This document shows positions 16,836-24,876 of a DNA stretch of 64,000 nucleotides, one piece after another (positions within the stretch are counted from its first letter, which is position 1; every line of letters begins with the position of its first letter). Under the pieces are notes generated by a model. The model saw nothing but the letters and a program-made list of their open reading frames with translations, was not told the DNA's origin and did not search any database. This DNA is from Evansella cellulosilytica DSM 2522 (GTDB lineage Bacteria > Bacillota > Bacilli > Bacillales > Salisediminibacteriaceae): assembly GCF_000177235.2 (NCBI RefSeq), contig NC_014829.1:1984001-2048000 (forward strand), read 5' to 3'. Both the position numbers and the translations under genes were made by a program.

Positions 16836-17549
16836 TTAAAAGTTATTCATTTCAATTTGTTTAATATATGGTGCATGATTCAGCTGTAAATAGAGTGATT
16901 CCCCTTCAAGCCATTCCCCATATAACACATGTTTTACTGCGATACCGTGCCTTCTAAACACTTCAACAAATTGATTTTTTGTAAATGTAGTTTCAAAGAT
17001 ATTATCTTCAATCCATTCTCCATCACTAATTACAAACAAAGGTAGGCTTACTTTGTTTGCTTTACCTATGTCTTCTTTTGTAGCTGTATGTAATTGGCCT
17101 TTCTTCAATACATTGATGCTTCCATTTGCCTCTAAAATAGCATATTCGATATCTCTTAAGGAGAATACGTTTTTATCTCTTAATAAGTGCTGTAATTGAT
17201 TTAAATCTAACCTGTTTTTCTTTAGCTGGTCACGGTCAATGACACCGTTACGAATTATTATTGATGGTTTTCCCTCCAGAAAGGATCGAGTTTTTTTCCA
17301 TTTTTGAGTAGTAAATTCTATAAGTGTAATGAGCGCTCCCCAAATACATACAGCATATAAAACATAATTTATGCCGATGTCCTTATCATATATCGCATTT
17401 CCTACTAACTCACTTAAAAATATCGCAGATATAAAGTCGAATGGTGTTAACTGATGCATTTGAGTCTTTCCTAAAAACTTCGTTAAAAATAATAATGCGA
17501 AAAATCCTACAACTAATTCAATTGTTAAAAAAGTGAAATTTGTGTTCAC
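16836..17549 (-). CDS. DUF421 / YetF-family membrane protein
   Basis: Membrane protein of the DUF421 family, function not firmly known. The 237-residue product has three N-terminal hydrophobic helices (LTIELVVGFFALLFLTKFLG; FDFISAIFLSELVGNAIY; VLYAVCIWGALITLIEF) and then the cytosolic domain with the family segments GKPSIIIRNGVID, LRDKNVFSLRDIEYAILEANGSINVLKK. GTG 17549 follows AAGGTAGG. It forms a - strand pair with the next gene, 27 bases apart. DUF421 genes also occur in mobile spoVA operons, and a spoVAEb pair lies 0.7 kb away on the other strand. Whether this is linked to spores is open. Confidence 0.85.
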   Translation of the reverse strand: MNTNFTFLTIELVVGFFALLFLTKFLGKTQMHQLTPFDFISAIFLSELVGNAIYDKDIGINYVLYAVCIWGALITLIEFTTQKWKKTRSFLEGKPSIIIRNGVIDRDQLKKNRLDLNQLQHLLRDKNVFSLRDIEYAILEANGSINVLKKGQLHTATKEDIGKANKVSLPLFVISDGEWIEDNIFETTFTKNQFVEVFRRHGIAVKHVLYGEWLEGESLYLQLNHAPYIKQIEMNNF

Positions 17550-17576
17550 GACTTTACCTACCTTATTAAATTGTTA

Positions 17577-18089
17577 CTAATAATTGATTATTTCTTCAAA
17601 TAATGTTGTAAGTTCTACATGAAGCCTTTGTGAGGCGGAATGTAGCTTAAAAACGTTAGATTCTGTGTCTTCTTTTTTTCCACTAAACACGTTTTTAATG
17701 TTCCCATTATTTGTTAACCAATGCGTCTTTAGGTAGGATTCGTAAATTTCCCAAAAAGTATGAATAACCTTTAACTGATCTTCTGAGTAAACGTGTGATA
17801 ACTTTTCTAAAGGTATCGAAAGTGATTTAGGGGCGAATTCGATTTCCTTCTTATGTATATCATCGATTTGTTTTTGAACTGCACTTCTTACTTGCATACA
17901 TTGTAGTTGCACAGTTCGTTTTATTTCATCATTCCAATCGTCACTCTCATTATTTTTGTTATGTATCCTATCCGAATGTAATATATTGAGTTTGTTTTCT
18001 AGTCGTTTGAACTTCACTAGTGTAAAAACAATAAACCCGATATTGATAAAGGCGAGTAGAATGCTCAATACAATGAGGACTAGTAGCAT
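17577..18089 (-). CDS. Single-pass membrane protein of unknown function
   Basis: I do not recognise the family. The 170-residue product has one N-terminal membrane helix (LLVLIVLSILLAFINIGFIV) and then a charged cytosolic or extracellular part with long helices (KFKRLENKLNIL; IKRTVQLQCMQVRSAVQKQIDDI). GGAGGATGATACACT precedes ATG 18089. It is the first gene of a - strand pair with the DUF421 gene, so the two may work together. It is divergent from the lipoprotein-spoVAEb pair. Confidence 0.7.
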   Translation of the reverse strand: MLLVLIVLSILLAFINIGFIVFTLVKFKRLENKLNILHSDRIHNKNNESDDWNDEIKRTVQLQCMQVRSAVQKQIDDIHKKEIEFAPKSLSIPLEKLSHVYSEDQLKVIHTFWEIYESYLKTHWLTNNGNIKNVFSGKKEDTESNVFKLHSASQRLHVELTTLFEEIINY

Positions 18090-18206
18090 AGTGTATCATC
18101 CTCCTTCCTATGTTATAATTTCCCATTTTTTTGTTGGATATAATTATGGTTGATAAATAAAAATAATACTACTAATAAAAAGGAATTTATCTTTCCGATT
18201 CACTAG

Positions 18207-18236
18207 TACATAATTTCTGTCCGTCTTTTAATACTA
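18207..18236 (+). promoter_or_regulatory. Predicted SigG promoter of the lipoprotein-spoVAEb pair
   Basis: TACATA (18207-18212) and AATACTA (18230-18236) stand 17 bases apart and match four of six and six of seven bases of the SigG consensus. Transcription near 18243 would exclude the ATG at 18243 and favour ATG 18264. Confidence 0.5.
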
Positions 18237-18263
18237 ACATTTATGAAAGGAGCGAACGATAAA

Positions 18264-18692
18264 ATGTTAAAAGCAAGTAAGTTGTTCCCTATTTTAATTG
18301 TGCTCTTGTTTGTAGTTGCTTGTGCTACAAATGATGAGACGCAACATATCCGTTCCTTGGAAGCGAAGCCATCTGTATCTCAAGAAAAAGCAAAACAAAC
18401 TGAAATGATATTGAAACGAATGAATGAAGTGGAAGAAGTACAAGCAGTTTCCTTAAAAGATGATGTATATGTAGCTGTAAATGTAACGGGATTTGATCGC
18501 CTTTTTCTTGAAAAAATTAGAAAAGAAGCATATAAAAGAGCAAATGATTTAAATTCAGATGGAGAGGTTTATGTTTCTACTGATCGTAAAATATTTATGC
18601 AATTGACAAACCTATATGAAGAAATATATGACGGGAAAAAGTCAGAGGAGCAATTGAAAAAAGACTTAGCAAAGATAAAAGAGGATATGTAG
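18264..18692 (+). CDS. YhcN/YlaJ-type sporulation lipoprotein
   Basis: Probable spore membrane lipoprotein. The 142-residue product has a lipoprotein signal (FPILIVLLFVVACA, with the lipobox cysteine near residue 20) and a YhcN/YlaJ-like body (MNEVEEVQAVSLKDDVYVAVNV; DLNSDGEVYVSTDRKIF). The segment predicting secreted, lipid-anchored location is clear. ATG 18264 has AAAGGAG 12 bases before; ATG 18243 is an alternative. spoVAEb follows after 17 bases, so both are co-transcribed. Lipoproteins of this family precede spoVAC-AD-AEb in mobile spoVA operons, which supports a germination or spore-coat-membrane role. Confidence 0.8.
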   Translation: MLKASKLFPILIVLLFVVACATNDETQHIRSLEAKPSVSQEKAKQTEMILKRMNEVEEVQAVSLKDDVYVAVNVTGFDRLFLEKIRKEAYKRANDLNSDGEVYVSTDRKIFMQLTNLYEEIYDGKKSEEQLKKDLAKIKEDM

Positions 18693-18709
18693 TGGAGGTG
18701 CAAAGCTAA

Positions 18710-19060
18710 ATGATTTTTGTTTATGCATTTATTGTAGGGGGCATAATATGTGTCATTGGACAAGTCTTAATGGATATTTTTAAATTAACACCTGCACACA
18801 CGATGAGTACACTTGTTGTAGCCGGTGCAATACTAGATGGAGTTGGATTATATGAACCATTAATAAACTTGGCAGGTGCAGGAGCGACTGTCCCTATAAC
18901 AAGTTTTGGCAATTCATTAGTTCATGGTGCAATGGCAGAAGCTGAACAGCATGGAATAATTGGTATTATAACAGGTATATTTGAAGTGACAAGTGCTGGT
19001 ATATCAGCTGCGATAATATTTAGTTTCTTAGCAGCGTTAGTTTTCAAACCAAAAGGGTAG
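18710..19060 (+). CDS. spoVAEb: Stage V sporulation protein AEb (SpoVAEb)
   Basis: Integral membrane subunit of the spore dipicolinic acid channel. The 116-residue product closely follows B. subtilis SpoVAEb: [57 protein letters not shown] and the C-terminal ALVFKPKG, with three or four membrane helices. GGAGGTG precedes ATG 18710. It is not in the sigF-linked spoVA operon, where this gene is normally found, but 16 kb away behind a lipoprotein gene. No spoVAC or spoVAD accompanies it in this window, so those must be elsewhere or absent. Confidence 0.93.
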   Translation: MIFVYAFIVGGIICVIGQVLMDIFKLTPAHTMSTLVVAGAILDGVGLYEPLINLAGAGATVPITSFGNSLVHGAMAEAEQHGIIGIITGIFEVTSAGISAAIIFSFLAALVFKPKG

Positions 19061-19101
19061 GTATCCTATGCTTATTGAAAAAAATAAGAAATATTTTGTA
19101 T

Positions 19102-19130
19102 GGGAGCCATCCCTTGGAGGCTCCTTTTGT
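19102..19130 (+). terminator. Intrinsic terminator of the spoVAEb pair
   Basis: GGAGCC and GGCTCC with a short loop, then TTTTGT. Confidence 0.8.
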
Positions 19131-19189
19131 CATTCGAAATGGATAAAACTGTTTAAGAAATCGGAATTTATTAGTGGAAATCTATGGAC

Positions 19190-19215
19190 ATAACTTTTTT
19201 TGTTTAGCATAAACT
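19190..19215 (+). promoter_or_regulatory. Possible SigE promoter of dacB-spmA-spmB
   Basis: CATAAACT (19208-19215) matches seven of eight bases of the SigE -10 CATACANT, with ATA 15 bases upstream (19190-19192). dacB is SigE-dependent in B. subtilis. Confidence 0.4.
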
Positions 19216-19244
19216 TGTACAAACTGACTTTCGGAGGAGTTTTT

Positions 19245-20378
19245 ATGTTTAAAAAAATAATAGCTTTCATATTAATAAGCACATTGTTTACTGATATAAC
19301 AGCATCAGCAGCTACATATCCCGGAAATGTTTCCGCAAGGGGAGCAATTTTAATGGAGCAAGAAAGTGGACGAGTGTTATATGAGAAAGAAGCACATACA
19401 CAGATGAGAATAGCTAGTATTACGAAAATAATGACAGCTATTTTAGCTATAGAATCTGGTGAACTTGATGAGTGGGTAACAGTTTCATCAAATGCTGAAG
19501 GAACAGAAGGCTCTTCGATCTATTTAGTTGCTGAAGAGGAAATCCAACTAAGGGATTTAGTATATGGCCTCATGCTGCGTTCAGGTAATGACTCTGCAGT
19601 TGCGATAGCGGAACATGTTGGTGGAAGTCTTGAGGGCTTCGTCTATATGATGAATGAAAAAGCACAGGAATTAGGAATGACTAGAACAGTATTTAGTAAT
19701 CCACATGGTTTAGATGATCATGAAGAGCATTATTCGACAGCGTATGATATGGCTCTGTTAACTAGATACGCTATGGACAATGAAGAATATAAAGAAATTG
19801 CAGGTACAAAATCATACAGATCAAAAAATAAAGATGATCATTACAGAGTTTTTAATAATAAGAATAGATTGTTAACACAGTTATACAGAAATTCAACAGG
19901 CGGTAAAACTGGTTATACAAAAAGGGCAAAAAGGACGTTAGTGTCTACTGCAGAAAAAGAAGATGTTGAGCTAATAGCAGTAACAATCAACGCCCCAGAT
20001 GATTGGAATGATCATATAAGTATGTTTGAATGGGCATTCTCAACATTTAACTTAACAACGATTGTTTCAGACGGTCTATTAACAAACATTAATGATGAGT
20101 ACTACAGAAATAAAGTTAATGCAGAGTATTCATTTGAATATCCTGTTGCAGAAAATGAAGAAATCGAGAAAAAGATTACTCTATTAACTCCTGAAGAAAA
20201 ATGGGCAGAAAAGGGACATCCATACCCAATAGGAAAGCTTGAAATAATGATGAATAACGATGTTATAGGTGTCGTTCCTTTAAGTTATATTGAGGAGATT
20301 GTTAAGGAAGAAAAGTCATTTTTTAAGAAATGGTTTGACCAACTTTTTGCTGCATTAGGAGTGAAGGCGAGTGGTTAA
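19245..20378 (+). CDS. dacB: D-alanyl-D-alanine carboxypeptidase DacB (PBP5*)
   Basis: Mother-cell penicillin-binding protein that trims pentapeptides while the spore cortex is made. The 377-residue product has a signal peptide (about residues 1-22), then the serine peptidase S11 motifs: S58-I-T-K61, S113-G-N and K221-T-G. A C-terminal domain and a short amphipathic end (KSFFKKWFDQLFAALG) probably anchor it to the membrane. ATG 19245 follows GGAGGAG; the longer frame from 19200 would hide the signal peptide. spmA overlaps its end by 8 bases, as in the B. subtilis dacB-spmA-spmB operon. Confidence 0.92.
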   Translation: MFKKIIAFILISTLFTDITASAATYPGNVSARGAILMEQESGRVLYEKEAHTQMRIASITKIMTAILAIESGELDEWVTVSSNAEGTEGSSIYLVAEEEIQLRDLVYGLMLRSGNDSAVAIAEHVGGSLEGFVYMMNEKAQELGMTRTVFSNPHGLDDHEEHYSTAYDMALLTRYAMDNEEYKEIAGTKSYRSKNKDDHYRVFNNKNRLLTQLYRNSTGGKTGYTKRAKRTLVSTAEKEDVELIAVTINAPDDWNDHISMFEWAFSTFNLTTIVSDGLLTNINDEYYRNKVNAEYSFEYPVAENEEIEKKITLLTPEEKWAEKGHPYPIGKLEIMMNNDVIGVVPLSYIEEIVKEEKSFFKKWFDQLFAALGVKASG

Positions 20379-20961
20379 TTATATTTGGGTATCCTTATTT
20401 ATTATCGGCCTCGTTTTCGCAGCGATAAATGGAACGATGGATCAAGTAAATGAAGCGATATTTCAAGGTGCAAAGGAAGCTGTAACGATATGTATTGGGC
20501 TAATAAGTGTTTTAACTTTTTGGCTGGGGCTCATGAAAATAGCAGAAAAGTCCGGACTTTTATCCGGACTTAGTAAGCTTATGCGTCCAATTGCTACACG
20601 TCTTTTCCCTGATATACCGAAAGATCATCCTGCGATGGGATACATCTTATCAAATATGAGTGCCAATATGTTTGGGTTAGGAAATGCGGCAACACCTATG
20701 GGGATAAAAGCGATGGAAGAACTAAAAAGCTTGAATGGTGGCAAAGAAGAAGCTAGTAGGTCAATGATAACACTATTAGCAATTAATACAGCAAGTATTA
20801 CTCTCATACCAACAACAGTCATTTCAATTCGTATTCAATACGGATCAGTATCTCCTACTGAAATTGTTGGGACAACCATACTTGCAACAGCAATATCAAC
20901 TATTGGAGCTATACTAGTTGATAGATTTTTCTATTATAGGAGAATGAGAAAAAGGGCGTGA
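20371..20961 (+). CDS. spmA: Spore maturation protein A
   Basis: Membrane protein needed for normal spore core dehydration. The 196-residue product has several hydrophobic helices and close similarity to B. subtilis SpmA: VNYIWVSLFIIGLVFA, FWLGLMKIAEKSGLL, DHPAMGYILSNMSANMFGLGNAATP, RSMITLLAINTASITLIPTTV. The start is GTG 20371, inside the end of dacB. spmB starts six bases after its stop. SpmA and SpmB carry two halves of a nucleoside-transporter-like (Gate) fold; the substrate is not known. Confidence 0.93.
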   Translation: MVNYIWVSLFIIGLVFAAINGTMDQVNEAIFQGAKEAVTICIGLISVLTFWLGLMKIAEKSGLLSGLSKLMRPIATRLFPDIPKDHPAMGYILSNMSANMFGLGNAATPMGIKAMEELKSLNGGKEEASRSMITLLAINTASITLIPTTVISIRIQYGSVSPTEIVGTTILATAISTIGAILVDRFFYYRRMRKRA

Positions 20962-20967
20962 TGCAAT

Positions 20968-21498
20968 ATGGAATGGATAACAACAATTTCGATGTGGATT
21001 ATCCCACTAATCATAGCATTAGTATTAATATCTGGAACTGTAAAAAGAGTACCAACCTATGAAACTTTCGTTGAAGGAGCAAAAGAGGGTGTGAAAATGT
21101 CCTTTTCAATTATTCCTTATTTAGTAGGAATGCTGGTTGCAATCACAGTATTTAGGGAATCTGGTGCTATGGAGTTCTTCATTGCACAATTTAGGCCACT
21201 ACTTGAAGCTGTTGGTATACCAGCCGATATCGTTCCATTAGCCATGATAAGGCCGTTATCAGGTACTGGGGCTTTAGGGATGACAAGTGATCTTATTGCA
21301 ACACACGGACCAGATTCGTTTATTGGTCGGCTAGCTTCAACAATGCAAGGGAGTACTGATACTACATTCTATGTATTGACAGTGTACTTCGGAGCAGTAG
21401 GAATAAAAAAAATGGGAGATGCTCTGAAAGTCGGTCTATTTGCTGATGTAATTGGAATTATAGCATCGATCGTCATTGTTTCAATAATATTTCTTTAA
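20968..21498 (+). CDS. spmB: Spore maturation protein B
   Basis: Partner of SpmA in spore core dehydration. The 176-residue membrane protein shows YETFVEGAKEGVKMSFSIIPYLVGMLVAI, MIRPLSGTGALGMTSDLI and MQGSTDTTFYVLTVYFGAVG, all typical of the family. ATG 20968 closely follows spmA. End of the dacB operon; a terminator of the GACTCAAAAGGT family lies 165 bases behind it. Confidence 0.93.
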   Translation: MEWITTISMWIIPLIIALVLISGTVKRVPTYETFVEGAKEGVKMSFSIIPYLVGMLVAITVFRESGAMEFFIAQFRPLLEAVGIPADIVPLAMIRPLSGTGALGMTSDLIATHGPDSFIGRLASTMQGSTDTTFYVLTVYFGAVGIKKMGDALKVGLFADVIGIIASIVIVSIIFL

Positions 21499-21537
21499 TA
21501 GTTTCACAGATTCAGATTTAAATAATTGTTAAACTTT

Positions 21538-21636
21538 GTTGATAATTTTCGATTCAGGATAGGACGCCGACTAGTCTCTCTCACCCATATGGAGGAGCTT
21601 CAGCTTGCAACTTTAGTAAAAATCACCATTAGTTTT
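21538..21636 (+). repeat. Degenerate copy (R3) of the dispersed intergenic repeat
   Basis: It starts GTTGATAATTTTCG..TTCAGGA and ends AGTAAAAATCACC, which resemble the two ends of the 48032 copy in reverse orientation. The middle is shorter and diverged. Together with the hairpin at 21663 it fills most of the 345-base gap between spmB and rluB. Confidence 0.45.
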
Positions 21637-21662
21637 TTTCACTGCATTTCTATGGTTTATAG

Positions 21663-21712
21663 AGGATGACTCAAAAGGTAATTCGACCTTTTGAGTCATC
21701 CTTTCTTTTTTG
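21663..21712 (+). terminator. GACTCAAAAGGT-family terminator behind spmB
   Basis: AGGATGACTCAAAAGGT pairs with ACCTTTTGAGTCATCCT, followed by a T-rich run. Confidence 0.88.
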
Positions 21713-21843
21713 TTCATTTGTATAAATGCATTATCATTGTATATGGAGACAAAAAAAGATAAAATTAACGTTTGAAAATGAATTAATTTCGTCGAAACTA
21801 ATATGAGTTTATCTTTAAAAATATACCTCGTGGGGTGAAAGTA

Positions 21844-22563
21844 TTGGAAAGATTACAAAAGGTCATTGCACAAGCTGGAGTTACTTCCAGAAGAAAAGCA
21901 GAACAGCTAATTTTAGAAGGCAAAGTGATAGTTAATGGAAATAAAGTGACGGAGTTAGGTACAAAAGTCGATCTTCAGCACGATGAAGTGATTGTAGAAG
22001 GCGTACCACTTGAAAAAGAGGAACCTATCTACTTTTTATTATATAAACCGACAGGCGTCATTTCGAGTGTCGATGATGAAAAGGGGAGGAAAGTAGTTAC
22101 AGACTTTATACCGACAGATAAACGTATATTTCCAATAGGTCGATTAGATTACGACACATCAGGATTAATTCTTTTAACGAATGATGGAGATTTTGCTAAT
22201 TTGCTAATGCATCCGAAGCATGAAATCTACAAAACATATATTGCAAAGGTAGAAGGTGTCCCTTTAAGGGAAGATATCAAGAAACTAGAAAAAGGTATAC
22301 ATTTAGAAGATGGAAGAACTGCTCCTGCTAAAGTGAAGGTTTCGAGATCTGATAAAAAAAAGGGGACATCTATCATAGAGATTTCTATCCACGAAGGAAG
22401 AAACAGGCAAGTAAGGCGTATGTTCGAAGCTATTGGACACCCAGTGATGAAGTTGAAAAGAGAGAATTATGGCTTTTTGAACTTAAAGGGACTAAATGCC
22501 GGAGATTTTCGTGAACTAAAACCACATGAAGTAAAGCGGTTAAGAGAACTAGCTGTCACATAA
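21844..22563 (+). CDS. rluB: Ribosomal large subunit pseudouridine synthase B
   Basis: Makes a pseudouridine in helix 89 of 23S rRNA. The 239-residue product has an N-terminal S4 RNA-binding domain (MERLQKVIAQAGVTSRRKAE) and an RsuA/RluB catalytic domain with the aspartate in GRLDYDTSGLILLTNDG and the later EGRNRQVRRMF segment. The start is TTG 21844, 7 bases after GGGGTG; the GTG at 21835 lies within the site. B. subtilis rluB (ypuL) sits in the same place, between spmB and resA. Confidence 0.94.
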   Translation: MERLQKVIAQAGVTSRRKAEQLILEGKVIVNGNKVTELGTKVDLQHDEVIVEGVPLEKEEPIYFLLYKPTGVISSVDDEKGRKVVTDFIPTDKRIFPIGRLDYDTSGLILLTNDGDFANLLMHPKHEIYKTYIAKVEGVPLREDIKKLEKGIHLEDGRTAPAKVKVSRSDKKKGTSIIEISIHEGRNRQVRRMFEAIGHPVMKLKRENYGFLNLKGLNAGDFRELKPHEVKRLRELAVT

Positions 22564-22653
22564 TGTTCACAAATTCAAAAAGAAACTGTATATAAACAAC
22601 ACTTATATAGTGATAACATTAAATTATTATAAAATAACAAATGGGGGAGAAGG

Positions 22654-23187
22654 ATGAAGCAAAGAAGGTTAATCATCCGATCATTAATTTTACTTGTGAT
22701 GATAGTGGCGATTATCTACACAATGTATAATCACCTATCAGACGAACGAGGATTAGTTGACTCAGGCGATATTGCACCAAATTTTAGAGTTGTAGACCTT
22801 GACGAGAATATACTTGAACTTGACGAGCTTAGAGGAAAGGGCGTTTACGTAAATTTTTGGGCTACATATTGTAGATTTTGTCGGGAAAAGATGCAGTACT
22901 TAAGGGATCATTACGATGAATATAAAGAAAAAGGTGTGGAGATTGTATCCATCAATGTAGACGAGTCATCAGTTCAAGTAGAAAATCATCAAAATCGCTT
23001 CAATTTACACTATCCATTATATATTGATAGAAGTATGTTGATTAGTGATGCTTATGGTGTAATAAGCTTACCGGCTACCTTTTTAATCGATGAAAATGGG
23101 ATAGTAGTTGAAAGGCATATCGGTGGAAAATCTGAAGAACAGGTAATCGCCTCTTTAGACAAAATTATTCCTACAGGTGAAAATTAA
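22654..23187 (+). CDS. resA: Thiol-disulfide oxidoreductase ResA
   Basis: Membrane-anchored, extracytoplasmic thioredoxin-like protein that reduces apocytochrome c cysteines before haem attachment. The 177-residue product has an N-terminal anchor (residues 7-26) and a thioredoxin fold with the redox pair C73-R-F-C76 and cis-proline P140 (SLPATF). B. subtilis ResA has CEPC, so the two middle residues differ, including the glutamate thought to tune reactivity. GGGGGAG precedes ATG 22654. First gene of the res operon. Confidence 0.93.
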   Translation: MKQRRLIIRSLILLVMIVAIIYTMYNHLSDERGLVDSGDIAPNFRVVDLDENILELDELRGKGVYVNFWATYCRFCREKMQYLRDHYDEYKEKGVEIVSINVDESSVQVENHQNRFNLHYPLYIDRSMLISDAYGVISLPATFLIDENGIVVERHIGGKSEEQVIASLDKIIPTGEN

Positions 23188-23199
23188 TGGGGGGTACAC

Positions 23200-24876
23200 A
23201 TGGATAAGGTAAAGTGTGAATGTGGTCATTTAAACCCATATGGCACGTATTTGTGCGAATCTTGCGGGAAACCCTTAATCGAAGAAGAGGGACCTGTAGC
23301 CAATATGCGTTACGAAGGGGTTGCTAGAAGATCACAAACATACAAAACAACAGTTATTGATAAAGTATGGAATTTCTTTTCGTCCGTAAAGGTTGGTATT
23401 TGGATTATTGTCTTATTATTATTAGCGTCGGCAATTGGTACAATTTTCCCACAAGAAATGTACATCCCACCTGGGGAACGTGCAACGCTGTACTACGAGC
23501 AAGAATATGGCACGCTAGGTAAACTATATTACCAACTTGGATTTCATAACTTATACAGTTCTTGGTGGTACATGCTTTTAATTGCTGCTCTAGGTATTTC
23601 ATTAGTAATAGCGAGCTTGGATCGTGTTGTGCCACTTTACCGTGCTTTAAAGAACCAGAGAGTAACAAGACACCCTAGATTCCTAAAAAGGCAACGGTTA
23701 TACTCGGAGTTTGTTTCGAGTGATGAAGACTTAGACGTAAAAATGGAAGCTATTGAAAAAGGATTGCGAAACAAAAAGTATAAAGTACGTAAAGAGAATG
23801 GGAATATTTTAGCCGAAAAAGGAAGATTCTCACGGTGGGGGCCATATGTTAATCACCTTGGGATTATCATTTTCTTAATCGGGGCAATGCTAAGATACTT
23901 CCCAGAAATGTATATTGATGAGCACATTTGGGTTCGTGAAGGGGATGAGGTTGTAATTAAAGGTACTGATGGAGAGTACTTTTTGAGAAATGATGAGTTT
24001 TTAAAAGAATTCTACGATTTAGATGATGAACGATTCCAGGAAGCAATAGAAAGAACTGGAAGGCCCGTAGTTAAAACTTATCAAACAGCTGCTACTTTAC
24101 TGAGACGAAGCGACGATGGTGCGGTAGGTATTGGTACCGAACTTGAAGAAGTTAAACAACACAATATAAGGGTGAATGACCCACTAACTTTTGATAGTTT
24201 TTCATTATATCAAGTAGATTATAAAGAAAATGAACTAGCAGAATTCACTTTTACATTAGAGGCTGTAAATGAAGATAGCTCTGATATAGATCTGTCAGAA
24301 ATTCAGTTTACTGTAAGTTTATATGAACCTGATACAGTTTACGAGTTTGATAATGGTTTTCGAATCGAGTTAATGGAATATTTCCCTAACTTTACGATTA
24401 ATGACGGGGTTCCAGATACAATTAATAAAATACCCGATAATCCAAGATTAATTTTTGAAGTCTTTTCTCCAGATATGAACCATGAGGAGGAAACTGGGGA
24501 AATTAGCTTGATTGGTATTCAAGTAAATGAGGCGTTAAATGGCGAAAATGATTATCGGATTAGAATGATTGATTTTAAGATGGTTGATGTTACCGCTCTA
24601 ACCGTGCGTAAAGATCGAACCCTTCCAATATTATTTGTTGGTGGTACTATTTTTATGATAGGTTTAGTACAAGGTGCTTATTGGCATCATCGTAGAATGT
24701 GGTTCCAAAAAGAGAATGGTTATATTATTTTAGCTGGTCATGCAAACAAAAATTGGCAAGCTTTAAAAAAGGATTTTGAAACAGTTTTATCAGAAACAGA
24801 TATTCCGTTACCAGTAGATCAAACTGAAGAAACGAATTCTGGGGAGCGAGAAGGAGAGAAAAGTAAAGATGATTGA
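23200..24876 (+). CDS. resB: Cytochrome c biogenesis protein ResB
   Basis: System II cytochrome c synthase subunit; with ResC it carries haem across the membrane and joins it to apocytochrome c. The 558-residue product begins with a zinc ribbon (CECGHLNPYGTYLCESCG), then membrane helices near residues 65-85, 122-140, 215-230 and 475-495, with a large outer domain between the third and fourth. GGGG precedes ATG 23200, 12 bases after resA. Overlaps resC by 8 bases. Confidence 0.94.
   Translation: MDKVKCECGHLNPYGTYLCESCGKPLIEEEGPVANMRYEGVARRSQTYKTTVIDKVWNFFSSVKVGIWIIVLLLLASAIGTIFPQEMYIPPGERATLYYEQEYGTLGKLYYQLGFHNLYSSWWYMLLIAALGISLVIASLDRVVPLYRALKNQRVTRHPRFLKRQRLYSEFVSSDEDLDVKMEAIEKGLRNKKYKVRKENGNILAEKGRFSRWGPYVNHLGIIIFLIGAMLRYFPEMYIDEHIWVREGDEVVIKGTDGEYFLRNDEFLKEFYDLDDERFQEAIERTGRPVVKTYQTAATLLRRSDDGAVGIGTELEEVKQHNIRVNDPLTFDSFSLYQVDYKENELAEFTFTLEAVNEDSSDIDLSEIQFTVSLYEPDTVYEFDNGFRIELMEYFPNFTINDGVPDTINKIPDNPRLIFEVFSPDMNHEEETGEISLIGIQVNEALNGENDYRIRMIDFKMVDVTALTVRKDRTLPILFVGGTIFMIGLVQGAYWHHRRMWFQKENGYIILAGHANKNWQALKKDFETVLSETDIPLPVDQTEETNSGEREGEKSKDD

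Noticed and set aside
16836-19060. A complete mobile spoVA2 operon
   Set aside because: DUF421, lipoprotein and SpoVAEb are present, but SpoVAC, SpoVAD and DUF1657 genes are not, the DUF421 gene is on the opposite strand, and there is no transposon.
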